Part shown: in pieces, positions 6,787 through 12,224 of the stretch
Numbering within the stretch: position 1 is the stretch's first letter
How the letters are laid out: each line of letters opens with the position of its first letter
DNA from: Anaerolineales bacterium
GTDB lineage: Bacteria > Chloroflexota > Anaerolineae > UBA7937
NCBI GenBank assembly: GCA_030593425.1
Contig: JAUVHF010000033.1
Span: 1 to 12,224 of the forward strand
DNA length: 12,224 nt
Direction of reading: 5' to 3'
Program-made: the position numbers and the translations under genes
Notes under the pieces: model-generated
Database searches by the model: none
The model's input: only the letters and a program-made list of their open reading frames with translations
Told to the model about the DNA's origin: nothing

Positions 6787-7686
6787 GTGTCCATCCAAGG
6801 TGGCAAGTGTGCTGTTGAGATCGTCGTGATCGGTCATTTCACCAAAGACAGATTGGTCTTTCGCGGCAGAGAGATGGTCTCATCCGGTGGGTCGGTTTAC
6901 TATGGCGCTATGGCCTTGCGGCGGCTCGGAGTCCGTGTGGCGGTCGTGACAAGGCTACGGGAGGATGATTTCCCCAGGCTTGACGAGTTGAAGGAGGAAG
7001 GGGTCCTGGTTTTCGCCCAGCCCGCGGAACAAACCTCCGGGATCGAGAACATCTATTTCACTGATGATATGGACCGACGCCTGTGCAAGCCACTGGGTTT
7101 TGCGGGGCCGTTTTGCATCGAAGATATGCCCCATATCGAGGCCAGAATATTTTTGATCGGGCCCGTTATGGCAGGGGAGGTTGACATCCCTTTCGTGAGC
7201 GCATTGTCGGGAAGAGGGCTTATCGCCCTGGACGCCCAGGGTTTTGTAAGAGTGAGGGAAGGGAATGAGTTGATATTTAAGGACTGGCCAGAGAAAGAGG
7301 AGGGTCTCTCCTGTGTTGACTTCCTCAAGGTTGACAGCGCGGAGGCTGAGGTTTTGACCGGCAAGACCGACCTGAGGGAAGCAGCCAAAGTGTTGGCTGA
7401 CTACGGTCCCCGCGAAATCCTACTTACCCATGCAGGAGGGGTCCTGGTCCACGCCGACCGTCGGGAGTATGAAGCGCCTTTCACGCCGAGAGAGATCAGG
7501 GGAAGGACGGGAAGGGGGGACACCTGTTTCGCCGCCTATCTGGCTCAGAGGCTGACCTCTTCACCCCGAGAAGCATGCCGGTTTGCTGCTCTTGTCACTT
7601 CTCTGAAGATGGAAGCCCCGGGGCCTTTCAAGGGCTTTGGAGATGAAATTCAGCATCGCCCTCTCCACCCAACCGACCGCCTTTGA
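6787..7686 (+). CDS. iolK: PfkB-family kinase, Thermotoga IolK (TM0415)-like
   Basis: This ribokinase-fold kinase (299 residues from this start) carries the PfkB signature G239-R-T-G-R-G-D245-T-C, where D245 is the catalytic base, and the N-terminal diglycine G34-G35 of the sugar site. Segments such as ALDAQGFVRV (147-156), FLKVDSAEAEVLTG (179-192) and GRTGRGDTC match, by recall, the Thermotoga maritima inositol-cluster kinase TM0415. I therefore place it in that subfamily, not among fructokinases or KDG kinases. The phosphorylated substrate (inositol or a derived keto acid) is not settled by the sequence. GTG at 6787 has GGGAGAG (6775-6781) 5 bases upstream. A TTG at 6766 is in frame but its GGAGG is only 2 bases away. 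Its codons look less GC-rich than those of neighbouring genes, with more TTT, GTT and AGG. The last 44 bases overlap the epimerase gene, so the two are translationally linked. Confidence 0.9.
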   Translation: MSIQGGKCAVEIVVIGHFTKDRLVFRGREMVSSGGSVYYGAMALRRLGVRVAVVTRLREDDFPRLDELKEEGVLVFAQPAEQTSGIENIYFTDDMDRRLCKPLGFAGPFCIEDMPHIEARIFLIGPVMAGEVDIPFVSALSGRGLIALDAQGFVRVREGNELIFKDWPEKEEGLSCVDFLKVDSAEAEVLTGKTDLREAAKVLADYGPREILLTHAGGVLVHADRREYEAPFTPREIRGRTGRGDTCFAAYLAQRLTSSPREACRFAALVTSLKMEAPGPFKGFGDEIQHRPLHPTDRL

Positions 7687-8452
7687 GGCCCTGGCCTACA
7701 AGGGCGATTTCGAGCGCAACGTGGCCAAGATCGCCTCCTTGGGCTACGATGGGGTAGAGTTAGCGGTGCGAGACCCGAACCTTCTAAATGTGACCCGTGT
7801 TCAGCAAGTAGTGCGCGAGCAGGGCTTGGAAGTTCCAGCCATCGGCACGGGCCAGGCCTACAACGAGGAGGGGCTCTCCTTCACCGATCCCGATCAGAGT
7901 GTGCGGGCGCGAGCCATAGAGCGCATCATAGATCAGATCGACTTGGCTTCTACCCTGGAGTCCATAGTCATCGTGGGGCTGATCCGAGGTAGGGTGGTCG
8001 AGGGGGTGGGCCGAGAGCGGGCTATGGATTGGCTGGTTGCTGCACTGCAGGAGTGCCTCGAGGAGGCTGCCAGGCGGGATGTCAAGTTGGCGCTGGAGCC
8101 CCTCAACCGGTACGAGACGGAGTTGATCAACACTGTGGCCCAGGGGTTGAGCCTAGTTGCGCGGATGAAGGCAGACAACTTCGGGCTGCTCCTCGATACC
8201 TTCCACATGAATATCGAGGAGCCATCCATCGAGGAGAGCATCCTCCAGGCCGGGCCACATATCTTCCACTTCCATGTGGCGGACTCCAACCGTTGGTACC
8301 CTGGAGGGGGGCATTTGGGGTTCGCCACTATCGTGGCCGCTCTGCGAGAGGTCGGCTACCGAGGTTACCTCTCCGTCGAGGCCCTGCCCTTGCCCGATGC
8401 CCAGAGATGTGCGCAACGGGCTATCGAGCACCTGCGCCAAATAATTCGATGA
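7643..8452 (+). CDS. iolO: Non-phosphorylated sugar (keto-gluconate) epimerase, IolO (TM0416)-like
   Basis: This TIM-barrel isomerase/epimerase of 269 residues has the four metal ligands of the tagatose/psicose 3-epimerase fold: E152 (LEPLNRYET), D185 (LLDTFHMN), H211 (FHFHVADSNRW) and E246 (YLSVEALPLP). The sequence closely follows the Thermotoga maritima IolO/TM0416 protein as I remember it, including KGD at 20-22, VELAVRDP, AIGTGQAY and NRYETELINT. That enzyme epimerises 5-keto-L-gluconate to D-tagaturonate in inositol breakdown and is promiscuous at C3 and C5 of free sugars. ATG at 7643 is chosen because MKFSIALST matches the family N-terminus and AGGG (7631-7634) lies 8 bases upstream. 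A TTG at 7637 would add two residues. It overlaps the kinase gene by 44 bases and is followed after 12 bases by the aldolase gene, placing ring-opening, kinase, epimerase and aldolase in one transcript. Confidence 0.93.
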   Translation: MKFSIALSTQPTAFEALAYKGDFERNVAKIASLGYDGVELAVRDPNLLNVTRVQQVVREQGLEVPAIGTGQAYNEEGLSFTDPDQSVRARAIERIIDQIDLASTLESIVIVGLIRGRVVEGVGRERAMDWLVAALQECLEEAARRDVKLALEPLNRYETELINTVAQGLSLVARMKADNFGLLLDTFHMNIEEPSIEESILQAGPHIFHFHVADSNRWYPGGGHLGFATIVAALREVGYRGYLSVEALPLPDAQRCAQRAIEHLRQIIR

Positions 8453-8464
8453 AAGGAGAACCCT

Positions 8465-9502
8465 GTGCAATATTCCCTCAATCAATATAAGTTCGTGACC
8501 GAGGAGTTCTTCCCCCCACGCCTTTTGGGCCTCATCACCGAAGTCCGTGTTAACGAGCCCCAGGTAGTGAAGGCTGAGGCTATGGGACGCCTGCGGCGCC
8601 AGAGAGTGACGGAGGATGGCAAATTGACGATTTTAGCCGCCGATCATCCGGCGCGCCGGGTAACGGGAGTGGGAGACGATCCCCTGGCCATGGCCGACCG
8701 TCTAGAGTACCTGGGCCGAGTGCTGAGGGTCATCGCCGCTAGCGACTTCGATGGGGTGATGGGGCCCACAGACATCATCGAAGAGTTATTCATCGTCAAC
8801 CACTTGGTGAAGCAGAGTGGAGGGCCTGGCTTCTTGGACCACAAGGTCATTTTGGGCTGTATGAATCGGGGAGGCCTCTCCGGCACCGCTTTCGAGATGG
8901 ACGACCGCTTCACCTCCTTCACCGCGGAAGCGATCGCTCGTCTTGGTCTGGATGGAGCCAAACTAATGGTGCGCATCGAGGATAGAGAGCCTGCCTCCCT
9001 GGAGACCATCGACTACTGCGTGCAGGCCATCAATCAACTGAACGCCCTAGGCATCCTCGCTTTCCTGGAACCATTGCCCGTCAAACTCATCGATGGCAAA
9101 TACAAGGTGCGGAAAGAGACTGCCGATTTGGCCAAGATCGCCGGTGTGGCCTCGGCCTGGGGTGATTCCTCCCTGGGCCTCTGGCTCAAACTCCCCTACT
9201 GTGCCGACTACCATATCGTCTCTCGGGCCACCACCCTGCCTATCCTGATGCTGGGCGGCGCAGCCAAGGGCGATCCAACCCCCACGCTGGGCGAATTCGC
9301 CACCGGGATGCAAGCAGGTGAGAACATCCGGGGGGCACTGGTGGGGCGTAACATCCTCTTCCCCGGCGATGATGACCCCATGGCGGTAGCCATGGCCGTC
9401 CATCGCATCGTCCACGATGGCTATACAACAGAGCAGGCGGTGGATTACCTGATGGAACATCGCGGCTCGAATATGGATGCTCTGAGGAGGTGGTTCTCCT
9501 AG
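8465..9502 (+). CDS. DeoC/LacD-type (beta/alpha)8 aldolase, Cgl0159 family
   Basis: This 345-residue TIM-barrel protein resembles the Cgl0159 family found inside inositol-utilisation clusters of corynebacteria and other actinobacteria, where it is a presumed aldolase. The barrel includes LTILAADHPARR (54-65), DFDGVMGPTD (94-103), GLDGAKLMVRIED (161-173) and LWLKLPYCADYH (239-250), ending with PILMLGGAAKGD (259-270). K166 and K242 are candidate Schiff-base lysines. K242, at the end of a core strand facing the barrel mouth, is the better one. The late GALVGRNILFPGDDDP segment (290-305) is a likely phosphate-binding loop, suggesting a phosphorylated substrate. The GTG at 8465 has AAAGGAG (8452-8458) at 6-base spacing. 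The downstream gap contains a strong inverted repeat. Expected products are a triose phosphate plus an aldehyde, but the true substrate is unknown. Confidence 0.9.
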   Translation: MQYSLNQYKFVTEEFFPPRLLGLITEVRVNEPQVVKAEAMGRLRRQRVTEDGKLTILAADHPARRVTGVGDDPLAMADRLEYLGRVLRVIAASDFDGVMGPTDIIEELFIVNHLVKQSGGPGFLDHKVILGCMNRGGLSGTAFEMDDRFTSFTAEAIARLGLDGAKLMVRIEDREPASLETIDYCVQAINQLNALGILAFLEPLPVKLIDGKYKVRKETADLAKIAGVASAWGDSSLGLWLKLPYCADYHIVSRATTLPILMLGGAAKGDPTPTLGEFATGMQAGENIRGALVGRNILFPGDDDPMAVAMAVHRIVHDGYTTEQAVDYLMEHRGSNMDALRRWFS

Positions 9503-9506
9503 GCCC

Positions 9507-9550
9507 CCAGGGCGCTTGCCAGCCGTGACTTCAGGTGCTGCGCGCCCTGG
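9507..9550 (+). terminator. Strong inverted repeat between aldolase and phosphofructokinase genes
   Basis: CCAGGGCGC (9507-9515) and GCGCCCTGG (9542-9550) are perfect 9-bp arms around a 26-base loop, beginning 5 bases after the aldolase stop. Only ATTTAG follows, so it is not a textbook intrinsic terminator. A partial terminator, mRNA-stabilising hairpin or attenuator setting lower expression of downstream genes all fit. Confidence 0.45.
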
Positions 9551-9570
9551 ATTTAGAGTGAGAAGCGGAT

Positions 9571-10794
9571 ATGAAAGAGAAGTTGAAAGGCAACCTGCTG
9601 GTAGCCCAATCCGGCGGGCCGACGGCGGTCATCAATAGCAGCCTGGCAGGGGTGATACAGGAGGGGTGGGCTCACCAGGAGATCACCGGCATCTACGGAG
9701 CCCTACACGGTATCGAGGGTGTCCTCTATGAAGACCTCGTCGATCTGAGGAGGGAGAAGGCTTCCACGGTCGAGGGGTTGCGGAGCACCCCCTCCTCGGC
9801 CCTAGGCTCTTGCCGCCATAAATTGACGCCCCAGGAGTATACTCGCATATTGGAGGTATTCCAGGCCCAGAACATCCGACACTTCCTCTACATCGGGGGC
9901 AATGACTCTATGGATACCGCCCATAGGGTGGGCCAACTGGCTGCCGAGAATGGATACGACCTTCGAGCCCTGGGCGTTCCCAAGACCATCGACAACGACC
10001 TGGCCTACACCGATCACTCTCCGGGCTACGGGAGCGTGGCCCGCTGGGTGGCTACGGCGGTGCGCGATGCCGGCTTGGATACCGAGGCCATTGGCGTAGT
10101 CGATAAGGTGAAAATCATCGAGGTCATGGGGCGGAACGCTGGCTGGATCACCGCCGCCAGCGCCCTGGCCCGGGATCACCCTGATGCCGCGCCACACCTC
10201 ATCTATGTGCCAGAGCGCCCCCTAGTCACAGAGCGCTTTCTGGACGATGTGCAGCGGGTATACGACCGTTTGGGTCATGTGATCATCTGCGTATGCGAGG
10301 GGGTCAAGGGGGAGGATGGTCGGACGCTGGTGGAGTCCCTTAAGGCGATCGACCGGGATGCCTTTGGCCACCCTCAGCGTGGTGGCCTGGCCGACTTCCT
10401 CTGCCGTCAGGTGGCTGGAGAACTGAAACTCAAGGCTCGCTTCGATAAACCAGGGACCATTCAGAGGGTCTCCATGGCCTTAGCCTCGCCAGTGGATCTG
10501 GATGAGGCCTACTTGGTGGGCCAGATGGCTGTTCGCCACGCCGTAGCCGGGGTCAGCGACCGGATGGTCACCCTGGTGAGGGAATCGGACGAGCCATACT
10601 GCTGCACCACCGGGCTGGTGGAACTGGAGAAGGTGGCCAGGGCCGAGAAGGTGATGCCCGATAGTTATCTGAACCAAGCGGGTAACGACGTGACCGACCC
10701 CTTTCTCCAATACAGTCGGCCTCTCATCGGGGGCCCCCTCCCCAGGTATGTACAGTTGGAGAGGCACCCCGTGCCCAAGTTACTGGGAAGATAG
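9571..10794 (+). CDS. pfp: Phosphofructokinase family, diphosphate-dependent type
   Basis: This 407-residue protein belongs to the PfkA superfamily, transferring phosphate to fructose 6-phosphate or a related sugar. The phosphoryl-donor site reads G109-G110-N111-D112-S113. The Asp at the position that is Gly in ATP-dependent enzymes, together with K138 in P137-K-T-I-D141-N-D143 where ATP enzymes have Gly, is the established sign of diphosphate use. D141 is the catalytic base region and M186-G-R-N-A-G-W the sugar-phosphate loop. N111 replaces the Asp usual at that place, as seen in the GGNDSMDT clade. That clade and the 400-residue length match bacterial PPi-PFKs of anaerobes. ATG at 9571 is preceded only by a weak AGTGAGAAG site. 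It could serve reversible glycolysis, but its location suggests a role with the pathway sugar. A free-standing assignment to fructose 6-phosphate is assumed from the family. Confidence 0.93.
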   Translation: MKEKLKGNLLVAQSGGPTAVINSSLAGVIQEGWAHQEITGIYGALHGIEGVLYEDLVDLRREKASTVEGLRSTPSSALGSCRHKLTPQEYTRILEVFQAQNIRHFLYIGGNDSMDTAHRVGQLAAENGYDLRALGVPKTIDNDLAYTDHSPGYGSVARWVATAVRDAGLDTEAIGVVDKVKIIEVMGRNAGWITAASALARDHPDAAPHLIYVPERPLVTERFLDDVQRVYDRLGHVIICVCEGVKGEDGRTLVESLKAIDRDAFGHPQRGGLADFLCRQVAGELKLKARFDKPGTIQRVSMALASPVDLDEAYLVGQMAVRHAVAGVSDRMVTLVRESDEPYCCTTGLVELEKVARAEKVMPDSYLNQAGNDVTDPFLQYSRPLIGGPLPRYVQLERHPVPKLLGR

Positions 10795-10797
10795 GGA

Positions 10798-10815
10798 GGG
10801 GTGATTGGCGACCCC
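10798..10815 (+). terminator. Short GC hairpin after the phosphofructokinase gene
   Basis: GGGGT (10798-10802) pairs with ACCCC (10811-10815) around an 8-base loop, 3 bases after the stop. A competing GGCG/CGCC pairing overlaps it. No T-run follows, so termination here is doubtful and read-through into the next gene, which has its own AGGAG site, is expected. Confidence 0.25.
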
Positions 10816-10845
10816 CGCCATTATTCCAAAACAGGAGAGTGAGTT

Positions 10846-11793
10846 ATGAACCGACCCTGGAACGGTTATATGCAACTGGGGATCGTTCACTTCATGCTCT
10901 ACCCTCAAGTCATAGAGGGGGAAGGGCCCATCGTGGAGACGGCCAGGGTGATCGCCGAGGATGATTTCTTCGAAGTCATCGAGGTGGGACCCATCAAAGA
11001 CCAAAGGGTATGGGCAGAACTGAAGGGGCTCATCGAAGGGGCGCACATGAGCGTGGGCGTCGGGGCTCAGCCAGGGCTCCTGATTAACAAGTTGAACCTG
11101 GCCGCCGAAGAGGAGACAGCCCGTCAAGCAGCCGTTGATAACGTCAGAGGCTCCATCGACCAGGCCTACTTCTTGGGAGCCAGACTTCTGGCCTTGATGG
11201 ATGGTCCAGGCTCCTACCCTGGCGAAGAGAGGAAGGCTGCGGCCATCGATCAACTGGTGAGATCGCTTAGCGAACTCTGCGCCTATGCTGAGGGGAGGGG
11301 CACCGACGATCTCCTGACCATCTCCTTGGAAAACTTCGATCAGAGTGTAGACAAGCGGTCTCTCATAGGGCCCACAAAGGACGCCGCTGAGGTGGCGGCT
11401 AGAGTGAAGGAGGAGCATACCAACTTCGGCTTGACCGTGGATCTGAGCCATCTGCCCCTTCTGGACGAGACGCCTCAGGAGGCCTTGGCGGCAGCCAAAG
11501 ATCACCTGGTACACATCCATGTAGGCAACTGCCTGATGAAGGATGTGAACCATCCCGTCTATGGCGACAACCATCCACCCTTGGGGGTCGAGGGTGGGGA
11601 GAATGATGTCCAGGAGCTGGTCGAATTCTTAGAGGCCCTCTTTGATATTCGCTACTTTACCAAGGAGTTACCCACTGGGCGACCGGTGGTCACCTTCGAG
11701 GTGAAGCCACTGCCTGATCAGGATCCCGCAGTAGTCATAGCCGCTACGAAGCGAGTGTGGAGGGAGGCCTGGGCCAGGCTGGAGGTGGGGTAA
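10846..11793 (+). CDS. Sugar isomerase/epimerase-like TIM barrel (xylose isomerase-like)
   Basis: This 315-residue protein belongs to the xylose-isomerase-like/AP endonuclease-2 TIM-barrel superfamily but is clearly different from the IolO-like protein upstream. Likely metal ligands, in barrel order, are E162 (TISLENFD), D199 and H202 (LTVDLSHLPLL), H225 (VHIHVGNC) and E285 (VTFEVKP). Before the first ligand there is a GARLLALMDGPGS segment (111-123), and from 230 to 255 a His/Asn/Gly-rich loop (DVNHPVYGDNHPP) longer than in small epimerases. That loop may close over a bulkier substrate. The ATG at 10846 has AGGAG (10833-10837) at 8-base spacing. Placed between a PPi-type kinase and a hydroxyacid reductase, it might isomerise a pathway sugar or a C3 semialdehyde such as tartronate semialdehyde/hydroxypyruvate. 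This is inference, and I do not recognise a characterised orthologue. Confidence 0.88.
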   Translation: MNRPWNGYMQLGIVHFMLYPQVIEGEGPIVETARVIAEDDFFEVIEVGPIKDQRVWAELKGLIEGAHMSVGVGAQPGLLINKLNLAAEEETARQAAVDNVRGSIDQAYFLGARLLALMDGPGSYPGEERKAAAIDQLVRSLSELCAYAEGRGTDDLLTISLENFDQSVDKRSLIGPTKDAAEVAARVKEEHTNFGLTVDLSHLPLLDETPQEALAAAKDHLVHIHVGNCLMKDVNHPVYGDNHPPLGVEGGENDVQELVEFLEALFDIRYFTKELPTGRPVVTFEVKPLPDQDPAVVIAATKRVWREAWARLEVG

Positions 11794-11834
11794 GGTACAC
11801 GGCTGCTATCAATCTAGAAGAAGGAGAGATGAGG

Positions 11835-12224
11835 ATGAAACCCAAGGTCTACGTCACCCGCCTGATCCCTGAGAAGGGGTTAGAGATGGTCTTAGATTTC
11901 TGCGAGGTTGAGGTGTGGGAAGGCGAGCTACCGGAGCCTCGAGAAGTCCTATTGGACAAGGTGCAAGATGTGGAAGGCCTTCTCTCTCTCCTGACGGACA
12001 GAATCGATGCCCAATTGATGGACGCTGCCCCCAAGTTGAAGGTGATCAGCAACATGGCTGTGGGGTATGACAACATAGATGTGAAGGAGGCCACAAGAAG
12101 AGGGATCATCGTGGGCAACACCCCCGGCATCCTGACCGACACCACCGCTGACTTCGCCTTCGCCCTCGTGATGGCTACCGCTCGGCGCATCCCAGAGGCC
12201 TGCCGCTACGTGCGTGATGGCCGG
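11835..12224 (+). CDS. gyaR: 2-hydroxyacid dehydrogenase, glyoxylate/hydroxypyruvate reductase GyaR-like (3' truncated)
   Basis: The first 130 codons of an NAD(P)-dependent D-2-hydroxyacid dehydrogenase run off the right edge, about 40% of the usual 320-335 residues. What is seen is the catalytic-domain start: KVYVTRLIPEKG (4-15), the LLSLLTDRID segment (49-58), the substrate loop N73-M-A-V-G77-Y-D-N-I-D82, and N95-T-P-G-I-L-T-D-T-T-A-D-F-A at 95-108. This closely follows Pyrococcus and Thermus glyoxylate reductases (GyaR) and is less like SerA. The Rossmann motif and the catalytic Arg/Glu/His lie beyond the window. Such enzymes reduce glyoxylate or hydroxypyruvate to glycolate or glycerate. 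The ATG at 11835 has AAGGAG (11821-11826) at 8-base spacing, whereas the ATG at 11829 is only 2 bases from it. The C3 product role fits a pathway ending in a C3 semialdehyde or keto acid. Confidence 0.9.
   Translation, partial: MKPKVYVTRLIPEKGLEMVLDFCEVEVWEGELPEPREVLLDKVQDVEGLLSLLTDRIDAQLMDAAPKLKVISNMAVGYDNIDVKEATRRGIIVGNTPGILTDTTADFAFALVMATARRIPEACRYVRDGR

Noticed and set aside
10780..11574. 264-codon open frame on the - strand opposite the second TIM-barrel gene
   Set aside because: It mirrors a gene with clear conserved metal motifs on the + strand, encodes no recognisable motif itself, and long antisense frames are common in this GC-rich, codon-biased sequence.

Overview
All supported genes in this window lie on the + strand, packed tightly, with several start/stop overlaps. 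The layout is a catabolic locus: sugar-type uptake, then hydrolysis, then sugar/cyclitol breakdown. Base composition is moderately GC-rich, with frequent GTG and TTG starts and strong purine-rich ribosome sites. There is no rRNA, tRNA, mobile element or CRISPR array. Taxonomy cannot be fixed from the sequence. The kinase and epimerase closely resemble Thermotoga proteins, the aldolase resembles a group known from actinobacterial inositol clusters, and the dehydrogenase resembles archaeal and thermophile GyaR. A thermophilic or anaerobic bacterium, for example of the Chloroflexota, is a reasonable guess and no more than that.

Region 1 (1-3333) holds two ABC sugar-type permeases (the first cut by the window edge), the UgpC/MalK-type ATPase and a cytosolic glycerophosphodiester phosphodiesterase. 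This is the order permease-permease-ATPase-phosphodiesterase of enterobacterial ugpAECQ. Region 2 (3321-5643) is a chain of three genes linked by overlaps: an unrecognised protein with a faint NPP1/Vps62-like motif pattern, a metallophosphoesterase lacking the usual D-x-H histidine, and a large ParB/sulfiredoxin-fold protein.

Region 3 starts after a 140-bp gap, the largest in the window, which carries small hairpins and one 13-bp palindrome. It encodes a creatininase-family hydrolase, a PfkB kinase and a sugar epimerase that match, in kind and partly in sequence, the Thermotoga maritima inositol genes iolN, iolK and iolO. These are followed by a Cgl0159-type TIM-barrel aldolase (9502 end). 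Next come a phosphofructokinase with diphosphate-type active-site residues, a second and different xylose-isomerase-like TIM barrel, and the start of a glyoxylate/hydroxypyruvate reductase that runs off the right edge.

Working model (inference): a phosphodiester or cyclitol compound such as glycerophosphoinositol is imported and cleaved by the phosphodiesterase. The inositol part is then oxidised by dehydrogenases not present here, ring-opened by the creatininase-family enzyme and epimerised by IolO. Unlike Thermotoga, this locus adds an aldolase, a diphosphate-type kinase and a hydroxyacid reductase, so it may end in aldol cleavage to triose phosphate plus a C3 semialdehyde. No stretch longer than 300 bases lacks a gene.
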